DNA from: Hyphococcus aureus
GTDB taxonomy: Bacteria; Pseudomonadota; Alphaproteobacteria; Caulobacterales; Parvularculaceae
Length of the DNA: 64,000 bases
Direction: 5' to 3'
NCBI RefSeq assembly: GCF_042643165.1
Contig: NZ_JBHRSH010000001.1
Span: 2,418,001 to 2,482,000 of the forward strand
The notes under the pieces were generated by a model, which had not been told where the DNA came from, made no database searches, and saw nothing but the letters and a program-made list of their open reading frames with translations. The position numbers and the translations under genes are program-made. Shown one piece after another: positions 7,372 to 16,313 of this stretch; position 1 is the stretch's first letter, and each line of letters begins with the position of its first letter.

Positions 7372-8754
7372 ATGAAGAATTTGGCGAAGCTGGCGGCTGC
7401 GACGGTTGCCGCTCTGGGGATTGTAACGGCAGGGGCGGCGGCGCAGGACAAAACGGCGCTTGTGGGCGGCCGTCTGATTGACGGTTTCGGTCACGCGCCG
7501 ATCCACAACAGCGTCATTCTGATTGACGGCGATACGATCACCGAAGTCGGCACGGTCGATACGCTGGATGTGCCGTCTGGATATGAGGTTATCTCCACTG
7601 AGGGAATGGATGTGCTGCCCGGCCTCTGGGAGGCGCACGCCCATCTGCAGCTGACAGGGCATGCGGATTACCCGCACTGGCAGGCGAATTACGGCGACCG
7701 CTTTGCTGACGAGATCATGCCTGCGAGCGCTGTTCAGCTTCTTCTGGCGGGCGTGACATCGACGCGCGATCTCGGCGCGCCGCTTGAGGCTTCAAAGAGT
7801 CTGAAAGAACGCGCAGCGCGCGGTGACATTCCGGCGCCGCGCCTTTTCATGTCCGGTCCTTTCCTTCAGGCCGATGTTGACGACTGGCAAAAAAGCTATC
7901 GCTGGGCGGTGACGAGCGCCGCTGACGCGCGCGCGAAAGTGCGCACGCTCGACGAGGCCGGCATGGATATCGTCAAGCTCATCGATCAGGACAAAATGGC
8001 GAAGGGTGTCGCGCAGGCGATCGTTGATGAAGCCCACAAGCGCGGTATGAAAGTGGTGGCGCATTCCCACCGGCCTAATGAAATCCGTGTGGGCCTTCAG
8101 ATCGGTGTCGATAATTTCGAACATACGGGGCTGACGACGGCGCCGGAATATCCGCCCGACATTATCGCCGCGCTGCGCGAGCGCACAGCGACGGGGCGTA
8201 TTGCGGGCGGGCCGCTATTCTGGACGCCGACAGTCGAAGGGCTCTGGAATTTCGACCGCACCGTCGCCAACCCGGAAAAGCTCGACGCCGATTGCTGGAA
8301 GAGAGGGCTGAAGCCCGACACCATCGCCGACATCAAGCAGTCGATTTCACAGCCGGGACAACTCGGCTACACGCAATTAACGCCGCTTCGGAAACCGACA
8401 TTAAAGCGCAAGATTCAACAATTGCGCGACGCCGGCGTCGTGTTTCTTGTGGGCACCGATAGTGGCATTCCCATGAAGTTTCACTGCCAGTCCACCTGGA
8501 ACGAGATGGACGTGCTTGTGCGTGTGATGGGCGTTCCGGTTATGGACGTGATCCGGTCGGCGGTTTACTGGCCTGCTGTGATGATGGGCGTCGATGATGA
8601 GCTTGGCACTGTCTCCACTGGCAAGAAAGCCGACATCATCGCAGTCGAAGGCGATGTGCTTGAATACATCAATCTCTTGCAGCATGTGGATTTCGTGATG
8701 AAGGGCGGCGTCGTTTACAAACGCGACGGCGTTCCGGTCGAGGAAAATCTTTAA
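7372..8754 (+). CDS. Secreted metal-dependent amidohydrolase
   Basis: The 460-residue protein has a Sec signal peptide (cleavage near AAAQD, residue 24). It is followed by the composite-domain strand TALVGGRLIDG and the TIM-barrel metal motif HAH (H89, H91). VKLI near residue 200 carries the likely carboxylated lysine. VVAHSH and FEHTG hold the later histidines, and FLVGTDSG the catalytic Asp. This pattern belongs to the imidazolonepropionase/prolidase-like amidohydrolases that often act on dipeptides or cyclic amides. It is periplasmic or secreted by inference. It is convergent with prs, and TAAGCC/GGCTTA arms span the two stops. Confidence 0.87.
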   Translation: MKNLAKLAAATVAALGIVTAGAAAQDKTALVGGRLIDGFGHAPIHNSVILIDGDTITEVGTVDTLDVPSGYEVISTEGMDVLPGLWEAHAHLQLTGHADYPHWQANYGDRFADEIMPASAVQLLLAGVTSTRDLGAPLEASKSLKERAARGDIPAPRLFMSGPFLQADVDDWQKSYRWAVTSAADARAKVRTLDEAGMDIVKLIDQDKMAKGVAQAIVDEAHKRGMKVVAHSHRPNEIRVGLQIGVDNFEHTGLTTAPEYPPDIIAALRERTATGRIAGGPLFWTPTVEGLWNFDRTVANPEKLDADCWKRGLKPDTIADIKQSISQPGQLGYTQLTPLRKPTLKRKIQQLRDAGVVFLVGTDSGIPMKFHCQSTWNEMDVLVRVMGVPVMDVIRSAVYWPAVMMGVDDELGTVSTGKKADIIAVEGDVLEYINLLQHVDFVMKGGVVYKRDGVPVEENL

Positions 8755-8771
8755 GCCAAGACCTGTCGGGC

Positions 8772-9716
8772 TTAGTCGAACAGGCTCGACACCGACTCTT
8801 CATTGGCGATGCGGCGGATCGCTTCGGCTAAGAGCGTCGCGATGGAGACTTGCTCGATTTTCGGACAGTCGGCGACGCCTTCGCGCGCTTCGATGGAGTC
8901 GGTGATGATCAGGCGAGTCAGCGCCTCCGACTTCATCACCCGGTTTTCCGCATGATCGGAAAGAACGCCATGAGTGATGCAGGCGGTGACCGATGACGCG
9001 CCCTTGTCCATCAGCGCCTGTGCGGCGTTGCAGAGCGTGCCGCCGGAATCGACGATGTCGTCGAAGATCACGCAATGGCGGCCTTTGACTTCGCCGATAA
9101 TGTTCATGACTTCGGAAAGGCCGGGCCCTTCGCGGCGTTTGTCGACAATGGCGAGGGGGCGGTCTTCGAGCCGTTTGGCCAGCGCCCGGGCGCGCACCAC
9201 ACCGCCCACATCGGGAGAGACCACGGTGACGTCGGCGAGGTCGCCATTATGCAATTCGCGAATGCGGCGCTCGAATTCTTTGACGGCGTAAAGATTGTCC
9301 GTCGGGATGTCGAAGAAGCCTTGAATCTGTCCGGCGTGAAGATCGACGGTCAACACCCTGTCGGCGCCGGCGGTGGTGATGAGATTGGCGACGAGCTTCG
9401 CCGAGATTGGCGTCCGGGGGCCTGCTTTACGGTCCTGACGGGCGTAACCGAAATAAGGGATCACAGCGGTGATGCGGCTTGCCGAAGCGCGGCTCAGCGC
9501 GTCCATCGTGATCAGGAGCTCCATCAGATTGTCATTCGCCGGATAGGCCGTCGACTGGATGACGAACACATCCTCGCCGCGGACATTTTCCTGAATTTCG
9601 ACAAAGACCTCGCCATCCTTGAAGGTCTTGATCTCGGCCTGAGACAGAGGAGTGGAGAGCTTTCGCCCAATGGATTCGCTTAACCGGCGGTTGGAATTTC
9701 CGGCGATCAGTTTCAT
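8772..9716 (-). CDS. prs: Ribose-phosphate pyrophosphokinase (PRPP synthase)
   Basis: This 314-residue protein makes PRPP from ribose-5-phosphate and ATP, feeding nucleotide, histidine and tryptophan synthesis. The N-terminal half has FKDGEVFVEI and the ATP-binding YFGYARQDRK. The catalytic flexible-loop region, DLHAGQIQGFF and the PRPP-binding loop VIFDDIVDSGGT are all intact. Length and motifs match class I bacterial Prs. It stands alone on the minus strand. The 245 bp upstream to pgeF hold only the inverted repeat at 9920-9971 that I can recognise. Confidence 0.97.
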   Translation of the reverse strand: MKLIAGNSNRRLSESIGRKLSTPLSQAEIKTFKDGEVFVEIQENVRGEDVFVIQSTAYPANDNLMELLITMDALSRASASRITAVIPYFGYARQDRKAGPRTPISAKLVANLITTAGADRVLTVDLHAGQIQGFFDIPTDNLYAVKEFERRIRELHNGDLADVTVVSPDVGGVVRARALAKRLEDRPLAIVDKRREGPGLSEVMNIIGEVKGRHCVIFDDIVDSGGTLCNAAQALMDKGASSVTACITHGVLSDHAENRVMKSEALTRLIITDSIEAREGVADCPKIEQVSIATLLAEAIRRIANEESVSSLFD

Positions 9717-9919
9717 GAAGCGACCCCTCGCTAGCCATCGACAGCGCGCGTTTCATGACGGTTTCTTGAAGGATGCGCAACCCGCGGCGGCGGCCTTTTT
9801 GAAATCATATTTCTTCCAGCGCCTTACCGTGAAATTTCGGCTGCAAAATTCTGAAAACCGGGGCGCCGGGAGATCGTATCGCCTACTCGATGCGGCTATG
9901 GCGCTGATTCTTAGTAAAC

Positions 9920-9971
9920 GCGAGCCTGAACCGCGGAGCGTGTCCCGACCGCCGTGTCTGTTCAGGCTCGC
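9920..9971. repeat. Perfect 12-bp inverted repeat at the 3' end of pgeF
   Basis: GCGAGCCTGAAC at 9920-9931 and GTTCAGGCTCGC at 9960-9971 are exact complements separated by 28 nt. The right arm includes the pgeF stop and its last codons. In the mRNA it would form a strong stem-loop protecting or ending the lgt-midA-pgeF transcript. The downstream sequence is not T-rich, so it is not a textbook terminator. Confidence 0.6.
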
Positions 9972-10738
9972 AGGGCGATCGCCGAAAGATTGCGGCCATA
10001 ATCGGCCTCGTTGCGGCGGCGCATGGCGCGATAGCTGAAGAATCGGTCGGGCTCGGCGAGGGTGCACAGGCCGACATCGTCAAGCTGCGTGACACCCGCC
10101 TCCGCCAGCCGCCAGCGGCCAAATCCCGCAAGGTCGAGCTGGCGCTTGTCCGGACTGAGGCCGGGAGCAAAAAACCGTTCTGCTTCAGGATGCTTGGCGG
10201 TGAAAGTTTCGAGCAGGTCGAGGCCCACTTCAAAGTTCGGCTGGCGCAGGCAAGGGCCGACTGCGGCGACAATGTTTTCCGGTTTCGCGCCGAGCTTAAC
10301 CATCGCCGCGACGGTATTCTCCAGAATGCCAGCAAGCGCGCCGCGCCAGCCCGCATGGGCGGCGGCGACAATCCCGGCCTTGGGGTCGGCGAAGAGGAAC
10401 GGCATGCAGTCGGCGGCAAGGGCGCCAAGCGCGAGGCCGGGCGTTTTGGTCGCCAGCGCATCGACCTTTTCCGGACCGTTTTCCCAAGGCGCGTCGACGA
10501 CACGCACCTCTGGCGAGTGAACCTGATAGGCGGTCATCAGCCGGTCTGGCGCGACCCCGAGCGCAACCGCGCAACGGCGCCGATTCTCGGCAATGTCTTC
10601 GGGCCGGTCATCGGAACCGGGTCCGGTGTTGAGGCTCGCATAGGGCGGCTTTGAGACGCCGCCATCGCGGGAGAAAAACCCGTGCGCGACGCCTGGCTGA
10701 TCGAGCAGCGGTGACACGAGATAGTGCGGAGCAGACAT
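9962..10738 (-). CDS. pgeF: Peptidoglycan editing factor PgeF (YfiH/laccase-like)
   Basis: The 258-residue protein belongs to the multicopper-oxidase-like domain family now known as PgeF, which removes wrongly incorporated serine from peptidoglycan precursors; older names were polyphenol oxidase and YfiH. Typical segments are FFSRDGGVS, YQVHSPEV, AADCMPFLF, HAAHAGWRGAL-like HAGWRG and VGPCLRQ, which together supply the zinc His/Cys ligands. It overlaps the midA stop by one base and is the last gene of lgt-midA-pgeF. An envelope role fits with lgt upstream. Confidence 0.92.
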   Translation of the reverse strand: MSAPHYLVSPLLDQPGVAHGFFSRDGGVSKPPYASLNTGPGSDDRPEDIAENRRRCAVALGVAPDRLMTAYQVHSPEVRVVDAPWENGPEKVDALATKTPGLALGALAADCMPFLFADPKAGIVAAAHAGWRGALAGILENTVAAMVKLGAKPENIVAAVGPCLRQPNFEVGLDLLETFTAKHPEAERFFAPGLSPDKRQLDLAGFGRWRLAEAGVTQLDDVGLCTLAEPDRFFSYRAMRRRNEADYGRNLSAIALRA

Positions 10739-11847
10739 CAGGTTTCAAACCCGGCGGGAACCGGAAGGTTCGGCGACGAAAGGCACATCACCTTGAAGAT
10801 CTCGCCCATGGCGCCGGGGGATGCAATGCGCGCAGCGGCGGCGCGGATATCGTCGGCCTGGAGCTGCGGCTTTCCCTTGCACAGGCTTTCAACGCGGAAG
10901 GGCAGGCCGAGGCGGTCGAGAAACCGTCCCTGGGTTACAGGTCCATGCACGGTTGCGCCGGCTTCGATGGCGGCGTCGGCGAGCGTCTCAAAATCCACAT
11001 GCACGGTGATGTCGGCGCGGCCGGGCGTCGCCAGCGGCGGCCAGTAATGATGGTTCTTCACCGCCTGCAGCGTGTCGCCGAGCCCGCGCGCCATATGGCC
11101 GTAATCGATAATCAGCGCATGGCCGCCCTGATCCATCAGCGTCTTGCAGATTTCGGTGGTGAAGGTTTTTGTTTCCGGGGAGATCTCGAAAATATCGCCT
11201 TCCTCGCTTTCTTCGAGTGAGGGGAGATGAAAATCCGGCGGCGGCGGGGTTTTCCCGAGCGTAAAGGCGAGGCGTCCGGTTTCGTCGTCGAGTCCGACGA
11301 GGCGTTCGCGCCAGCCCGACTTGATCCGCTCAAACTGACGGATCGGCAAACAGTCGAAAAACTCATTCGCAATAATCAGCGACGGCGCCGGCGGGATGTC
11401 AGCGTAGTCATCGGCCCAGAGCGGTTTTGCTTCCGTGACCTTCAGACGCTTTTGCTGTTCGACCCGCAACCTGCCGGAGGTTTCGAGCAGCCAGACCTGC
11501 GCGCCGCGCGCAAAGCCGGGGCGCAGCCGCGCTGCGCGTAAGATATCCGCCATCAACACGCCGCGTCCGGGGCCGAGTTCGATGAGGTTGAAGGCTTCGG
11601 GCGAGCCCATGGCCTGCCACGCCTCGACCAGCCACAGGCCGATCAATTCGCCGAACACCTGACTGATCTCGGGCGCTGTCGTGAAGTCGCCCTCTGCGCC
11701 GATGGGCATGCCTTGCATGTAATAGCCTTCATGAGGATGCGTCAGCGCATCGGTCATGTAGTCCGCGACGGTGATCGGCCCTTTCAGTTTGATGAGGTCG
11801 ATCAGGCGTTCTTCCAGCGGCGTCAGTTCTGGAATGCCGCTGCTCAT
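10738..11847 (-). CDS. MidA/NDUFAF7-family SAM-dependent methyltransferase
   Basis: Starting at the ATG that overlaps the lgt stop (ATGA), the protein has 369 residues; an in-frame ATG 12 codons upstream would lie inside lgt. It has the family opening TVADYMTDALTHPHEGYY and the SAM-binding NLIELGPGRGVLMADIL (about residues 80-100). Later it has ANEFFDCLPIRQF and IIDYGH. The mitochondrial relative NDUFAF7 dimethylates an arginine of complex I subunit NDUFS2; the bacterial substrate is presumed similar but is not shown here. Position between lgt and pgeF is common in Alphaproteobacteria. Confidence 0.9.
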   Translation of the reverse strand: MSSGIPELTPLEERLIDLIKLKGPITVADYMTDALTHPHEGYYMQGMPIGAEGDFTTAPEISQVFGELIGLWLVEAWQAMGSPEAFNLIELGPGRGVLMADILRAARLRPGFARGAQVWLLETSGRLRVEQQKRLKVTEAKPLWADDYADIPPAPSLIIANEFFDCLPIRQFERIKSGWRERLVGLDDETGRLAFTLGKTPPPPDFHLPSLEESEEGDIFEISPETKTFTTEICKTLMDQGGHALIIDYGHMARGLGDTLQAVKNHHYWPPLATPGRADITVHVDFETLADAAIEAGATVHGPVTQGRFLDRLGLPFRVESLCKGKPQLQADDIRAAAARIASPGAMGEIFKVMCLSSPNLPVPAGFET

Positions 11848-12695
11848 GCGGCCGCCTTTTGGGGCGTTTTGAAGGTTCGCCATATCAGCCAGGCGCCAAG
11901 CGCCAGCATTGGCATGGACAGCATCATCCCCATCGTTAGCCCGAGCGGAAAGTCCGGCATTTGCGCGTCAGGCTCACGGAAATTTTCAACGATGATGCGC
12001 GACACGCCATAGCCGGCGAGGAACAGTCCCATGGTCGCGCCGGGGCGTTTCAGAAAACCGAATTTGCGGGTGGCGAAAAACAGAATGATGAAAAGCGCGA
12101 CGCCTTCAAGCGCCGCCTCATAGAGCTGGCTCGGGTGCCGGGGAACCTGTAGCGGGTCGGTGGGAAACACCATGGACCACGCGCCGTCCCACGGACGTCC
12201 GTAAAGCTCGGCGTTGATGAAATTGGCGATGCGCCCAAAGAACAACCCGATCGGCGTTGCGCAGGCGAACATGTCGCCGAGCGAGAGCATGTCGATCTTG
12301 TGCTTCCTTGCGAACCAGACGCCAACCAGCGTCACGCCGAGAAGCCCGCCATGAAACGACATGCCGCCATTCCACGTCATCAGCGCCGGTGGAAAGGGGA
12401 TGACGCCGAACAGTTTTTCCCACGGCGCGATAATGAGATGCGGCTCATAGAAAAGCAGATAGCCGAGCCGCCCGCCCGCCATGACGCCGATGGCGACCCA
12501 GAAGACAATGTCGTCAAGCTGCGGGCGCGTCACCGGCGCTCCGGATTTCGGCCATAACGCCGTCTTTTTGATCAGCCGGCTAAGATACCACCAGCCGACA
12601 GCGAGCCCGCCAATATAGGCCAGCGAGTACCAGCGCAGGGAAAACGGGCCGATCTTCAGGAGAACGGGGTCAATGGTGGGATAGGGGACGCTCAT
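11844..12695 (-). CDS. lgt: Prolipoprotein diacylglyceryl transferase
   Basis: This 283-residue inner-membrane enzyme transfers diacylglycerol from phosphatidylglycerol to the lipobox cysteine of prolipoproteins. It has about seven membrane segments. Key parts are FSLRWYSLAYIGG near the start, the Lgt signature around GRIANFINAELYGRPWD (about residue 150), and the HPSQLYEA box. The start at MSVPYPTIDP is preferred over an upstream ATG, as homologues begin here. It heads the lgt-midA-pgeF operon. The lipoprotein cytochrome at the left edge is a plausible substrate. Confidence 0.96.
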   Translation of the reverse strand: MSVPYPTIDPVLLKIGPFSLRWYSLAYIGGLAVGWWYLSRLIKKTALWPKSGAPVTRPQLDDIVFWVAIGVMAGGRLGYLLFYEPHLIIAPWEKLFGVIPFPPALMTWNGGMSFHGGLLGVTLVGVWFARKHKIDMLSLGDMFACATPIGLFFGRIANFINAELYGRPWDGAWSMVFPTDPLQVPRHPSQLYEAALEGVALFIILFFATRKFGFLKRPGATMGLFLAGYGVSRIIVENFREPDAQMPDFPLGLTMGMMLSMPMLALGAWLIWRTFKTPQKAAA

Positions 12696-12805
12696 AACCG
12701 GCCTTGAAGAGGGCTTGGGGATTTCGTGCGTCTCAATAGCGCGCTTTGCCGCCCCTGTCGCCCCACGCACTTTCTACCTATATTGGGGTTCACAAGGAGA
12801 TCGAC

Positions 12806-13045
12806 ATGCAGACCCAGAGCGCCATTTTTGACGAAATCGCCAAGCTGATGACCGAGGCCGCAGGAGCTGCGGACGGCGTCCGGCGCGAAGCGGAAACCGT
12901 CATGCGCAGCCGCTTGCAGCGCCTCTTGGCGGATATGGACCTTGTCACCCGCGAAGAGTTCGACGCCGTGAAGGAAATGGCCCGTCTCGCGCGTGAGGAA
13001 AACGAATCGCTCAAGGCGCGCCTCGACGCGCTGGAGAATCGTTAA
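12806..13045 (+). CDS. ubiK: UbiK-like accessory factor (YqiC/BMFP)
   Basis: The 79-residue protein starts at an ATG preceded by AAGGAGA. The N-terminal part is an amphipathic helix. The C-terminal 35 residues form a coiled coil with the conserved LVTREEFDAVKEMARLAREE block (20 residues) of the YqiC family. In E. coli UbiK binds UbiJ and helps aerobic ubiquinone synthesis, probably at the membrane; the family also forms trimers with membrane-fusogenic activity. It is divergent from lgt. Confidence 0.88.
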   Translation: MQTQSAIFDEIAKLMTEAAGAADGVRREAETVMRSRLQRLLADMDLVTREEFDAVKEMARLAREENESLKARLDALENR

Positions 13046-13175
13046 CATCCCCAAAGTCTTGGGAAAACGAAGGTAATCGAATCATTTGTGCGCGTCCCGA
13101 ATCGCAGCGACATGCGGTTGCAGGCGGCTGACTGTAGTCGCCCAAATCGAGAATTTGACCGGGAAAAGGGGCGCT

Positions 13176-13679
13176 ATGTCCATCGAACTTATCCGCAAGC
13201 CAAAACAGACCGTCAATCCGCTAAAGGCGCTTGAAGCCGCGGCGGCGGGTCTTGAGTTCGAAATGGAGCGCGCTGGCGAGCATGAGCTTCATGTGATGCT
13301 GCCGGGCGTGTGGCGCGATATCGGTCTCTGGTTCACATGGCGGCCGGAGCTGGCGACTCTGCAAATGGGCGCGCCGCTCGATCTCAAGGCGCCGGTGGGA
13401 CGTCTTGATGAGGCGAGCCGGCTCGTTGTGATGGTGAATGAACGCCTGTGGATCGGTCATTTTGATCTGTGGGCGGAGGATCATTCCATCGTTTATCGCA
13501 ACGCTGTCCTACTGAACGAAGAAGGCGGTCTCGACAGCGTGCAGGGCGAAGCGCTGATCCGCGCCGCGAGCGAAGCGGTGGATCGGTTTTACCCGGCGTT
13601 CAACTTCCTGATCTGGGGCGGCAAGAAGCCCGAAGACGCGCTTCAGGCGTCGCTGTTCGAAACGCAAGGCAACGCGTAA
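13176..13679 (+). CDS. YbjN domain protein
   Basis: The chosen ATG follows AAAAGGGGCG; the frame is open further upstream without a good site. The 167-residue protein has the YbjN fold, similar to type III secretion chaperones and sensory-transduction regulators. LLPGVW-like VMLPGVWRDIG, WFTWRPE and LDEASRLVVMVNERLWIGHF are recognisable segments. Family members affect stress tolerance and motility in enterobacteria, and no reaction is known. It follows ubiK by 130 bp that hold a weak CCCAA/TTGGG hairpin. Confidence 0.8.
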   Translation: MSIELIRKPKQTVNPLKALEAAAAGLEFEMERAGEHELHVMLPGVWRDIGLWFTWRPELATLQMGAPLDLKAPVGRLDEASRLVVMVNERLWIGHFDLWAEDHSIVYRNAVLLNEEGGLDSVQGEALIRAASEAVDRFYPAFNFLIWGGKKPEDALQASLFETQGNA

Positions 13680-13703
13680 CAAACCCGTCCTATCGTGATG
13701 CTT

Positions 13704-13823
13704 TCCTTCCCCCGCTTGCGGGGGAAGCGCCGAGCGAAGCGGGGCGATAGGGGTGTGCTAAGCAGCAACAACCAACACCCCCTCCGTCGCCTGCGGCGAC
13801 ACCTCCCCCGTAAACGGGGGAGG
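13704..13823. repeat. Dispersed alphaproteobacterial intergenic palindromic repeat
   Basis: A hairpin of CTTCCCCC/GGGGGAAG (13705-13726) begins the element. A GCGCCGAGCGAAGC-like stretch follows, then a hairpin GTCGC-CTGCG-GCGAC (13786-13800), and last CCTCCCCC/GGGGGAGG (13802-13823). This composite is the well-known multicopy intergenic element of many Alphaproteobacteria. It is the main content of the roughly 390-bp gap after the YbjN gene. The rest of the gap holds an ACCTCAAA/TTTGAGGT inverted repeat near 13866-13905 and AT-rich sequence. Confidence 0.8.
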
Positions 13824-14069
13824 AAAGCGACTTAAAAAAATCCAACCCTAATAACGGGAAAAATACCTCAAATCTGATGAATTCAGGCGGTTTTTTGAGG
13901 TTTGGTGAAGAGTTATCCCCGGGCTCCGGGGCGGCGTTATGCTCTTCCAAATTTGAAAAAAGATGTCACCGCACGCGATGGGCTTCGACTTGATCGTGGA
14001 GTCCGGATTTTTTGATGGATGGTTTATATGATCGCATGGCTGAGGCTTGAACCAGAGGAGAAGCAGAAA

Positions 14070-14171
14070 ATGTCAAATGGCGCCAAACTCGTCTGCAGGC
14101 CAATAAACAAGCGGGTCAAAAAGCAACGCAAGCGGGCCATTGGTCTTTATCTCGGGCGAGACGCCTCATAA
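14070..14171 (+). CDS. Possible 33-residue basic protein upstream of proC
   Basis: An ATG preceded by AGAGGAGAAG at 9 nt opens a frame of 33 codons that stops 10 bp before proC. The product would begin MSNGAKLVC and is very basic, with KRVKKQRKR in the middle. An in-frame ATG at 14028 would give 47 residues. I recognise no family. The ribosome binding site and tight spacing to proC support translation, but a frame this short can arise by chance. Confidence 0.35.
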   Translation: MSNGAKLVCRPINKRVKKQRKRAIGLYLGRDAS

Positions 14172-14181
14172 GGTCGCGGCC

Positions 14182-14988
14182 ATGACCCAAAAACCCTCCG
14201 TTGCGCTTATCGGCGCCGGCGCCATGGGCGGCGCCTTATTGAAAGGCTGGCTCGCCGCCGGAACAATCGACGCTGCGCGATCCGCTGTTTTCGATCCGAA
14301 CATCAAGGACGAGATGGCTAGGCTTTGCGCGGACAATAGCGTCGCGGTGAATGATGGCGGTCCGTTCGACGCCATGGTCGTTGCGGTGAAGCCGCAGATC
14401 GCGTGTGAGGCGCTGCCCCAATATGCAGCCCTTGCCAGAGACGCGATTGTGATATCCGTCATGGCCGGCAAAAGCGTTGAGAGCATCGGCAAGATGCTGA
14501 ACGGCGCGCCGCGTGTGTCGCGTGTGATGCCGAATCTTCCCGCCGCCATTGGTCGCGGGGCGTCGGGCCTTTATGCGCCGGACACGATTGATGCGGCCGG
14601 GCGCGCGATGATTGAAACGCTGATGCGCGCAGCGGGCGAAACGGTCTGGGTGCGGACCGAACAGGAAATTGATTTCGTGACGGCGGTCTCCGGTTCCGGC
14701 CCCGCCTATTATTTTCTCCTGACCGAAGCGCTCACTGAGGCCGGCGCATCGCTCGGGCTTGAAAAGGAAACAGCCGCCGCGCTCGCCCGTGCGACGCTCG
14801 CCGGCGCCGGGGCTATGATGGACGCTGATCCGCGTTCTCCGGCGGAGATGCGCAAGGCGGTGACGTCGCCCGGAGGCACGACGCAGGCGGCGCTGAATGT
14901 GTTTGATGGCGATGACGCCGCCCTGCGCAAGCTGGTGGACAAGGCGGCGAAGGCGGCCGCCGACCGGGCGGGCGAATTGACCGAGTAA
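14182..14988 (+). CDS. proC: Pyrroline-5-carboxylate reductase
   Basis: The 268-residue enzyme catalyses the last step of proline synthesis. The N-terminal Rossmann motif is VALIGAGAMGGALLKGW, with dinucleotide binding. VSGSGPAYYFLLTEALTEAG (20 residues, about 170-190) and the C-terminal PROSITE-type block around VTSPGGTTQAAL are intact. Start at MTQKPS; an ATG 14 codons upstream has no ribosome binding site. It is convergent with the sensor kinase that ends 10 bp away. Confidence 0.94.
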   Translation: MTQKPSVALIGAGAMGGALLKGWLAAGTIDAARSAVFDPNIKDEMARLCADNSVAVNDGGPFDAMVVAVKPQIACEALPQYAALARDAIVISVMAGKSVESIGKMLNGAPRVSRVMPNLPAAIGRGASGLYAPDTIDAAGRAMIETLMRAAGETVWVRTEQEIDFVTAVSGSGPAYYFLLTEALTEAGASLGLEKETAAALARATLAGAGAMMDADPRSPAEMRKAVTSPGGTTQAALNVFDGDDAALRKLVDKAAKAAADRAGELTE

Positions 14989-14997
14989 ATTGTCCGG

Positions 14998-16308
14998 CTA
15001 AATCGGCAGTCTCATCGTCGCTTTCAGCCCGCCCTTGTCTGACTTTTCGAGCGTCACGTCGCCGCCATGGGCGCGCGCCACATCGCGCACAATGGTGAGG
15101 CCCATGCCGACGCCGCTTTCATTGAGATTGCGCGCATCATCAAGACGCGTGAAGGGTTTGAACACGTCTTCATATCGGGCGGGATCGACGCCCGGCCCGT
15201 CATCATCGACGATGATCTCGATATAGCGGTCGGAGCGCCGCGCGCTGAGCCATGCATGATCGGCGTAGCGCAGGGCGTTATTGACGAGATTGCCGATCGC
15301 GCGTTTCAGGGCGCTGCGCCGCGCTTCGATGGCGATGCCTGTGGGCGCGTCAAGCTCCACCTCCTGGCCTGCGCGTTTGGCGTCGCCGGTGATTTCCTTG
15401 AGAAGCTCAGCGAGGCGGAAGGTTTCTGGTTCTTCATCCGCGGCTTCATTGCGCGCGAAATCGAGATAGGCGCCGATCATCCGCTCCATCTCCGTGACGT
15501 CATCGCGCAATTCGCTGATGTCCTCGCTGTCGGGCTGCATGGCGAGCGCCAGCTTGATGCGCGTCAGGGGCGTGCGCAAATCATGACTGATGCCGGCGAG
15601 CATGGCTGTGCGCTGTTCGAGATGGCGCTTGATGCGTTCGCGCATGGCGATGAAGGCGTAGCCGGCTTTTCTAACTTCTGTCGCGCCGGAGGGGCGGTAT
15701 CCCGGCGCGTCACGCCCGCGTCCGAAGGCCGCCGCCGCGTCGGCGAGACGCAGGATCGAACGCACCTGATTGCGCATGAAGATGATGGCGACAACGCCGA
15801 GGAGGATCGATGTGCCGATCAGCCAGAACAGAAAGATCCGGCCCGTCGTTGCGAACACCCGTTCGCGCTTTACGAAATAGACAAGGGCGCCTTCGTCATA
15901 GGCGACGCGAATTTCCACATCGTCCGGCCAGCTTTGGGTGTTGAGCCAGTAAGGTTGTTTCAACGTATGGCGCAGGCGCCGCTTCAAGGTCGCGTTATAG
16001 ACATTGAACGGCGCCAGAAGATTATTGTCGGGCAGCGGCGCCAGCGGATCATAATGCACCCGCATATGTAAATCCTCGCGCGCCATGTCGATAATCTCCG
16101 CGCGCGCTGCTTCATTTTCAGCCTCGCCGTAAAGCCGCGTCACCATGGCTATCTGGCCGGCGACATTTTCCGACATATTCGCCGTCACCAGATCCCAGTG
16201 GCGCGCGAAGAAAATATAGGTGACGAGCGCCTGGGTCAGAAAAATCGGCAGGATGACGATCAGCGTCACTCGCGCATAAAGACTTTTGGGAAGATAGCGG
16301 CGCAGCAT
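14998..16308 (-). CDS. EnvZ-like sensor histidine kinase
   Basis: The 436-residue inner-membrane kinase has a first membrane segment near residues 12-34 and a periplasmic domain of about 125 residues. A second segment (about 160-180) leads to HAMP, then HisKA with the phospho-accepting His in GISHDLRTPLTRIK (about 235). HATPase_c has N-box NLVNNALRYA, DDDGPGV and GVGMGLTIV. The architecture matches the alphaproteobacterial EnvZ-type group. The response regulator lies 5 bp upstream in the same transcript, so they form one pair. The signal is unknown. Confidence 0.92.
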   Translation of the reverse strand: MLRRYLPKSLYARVTLIVILPIFLTQALVTYIFFARHWDLVTANMSENVAGQIAMVTRLYGEAENEAARAEIIDMAREDLHMRVHYDPLAPLPDNNLLAPFNVYNATLKRRLRHTLKQPYWLNTQSWPDDVEIRVAYDEGALVYFVKRERVFATTGRIFLFWLIGTSILLGVVAIIFMRNQVRSILRLADAAAAFGRGRDAPGYRPSGATEVRKAGYAFIAMRERIKRHLEQRTAMLAGISHDLRTPLTRIKLALAMQPDSEDISELRDDVTEMERMIGAYLDFARNEAADEEPETFRLAELLKEITGDAKRAGQEVELDAPTGIAIEARRSALKRAIGNLVNNALRYADHAWLSARRSDRYIEIIVDDDGPGVDPARYEDVFKPFTRLDDARNLNESGVGMGLTIVRDVARAHGGDVTLEKSDKGGLKATMRLPI

Positions 16309-16313
16309 CGCGG

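Noticed and set aside
13690..13950. 86-residue frame on the minus strand across the repeat
   Set aside because: Lies over the dispersed palindromic repeat and has no homology-like features.
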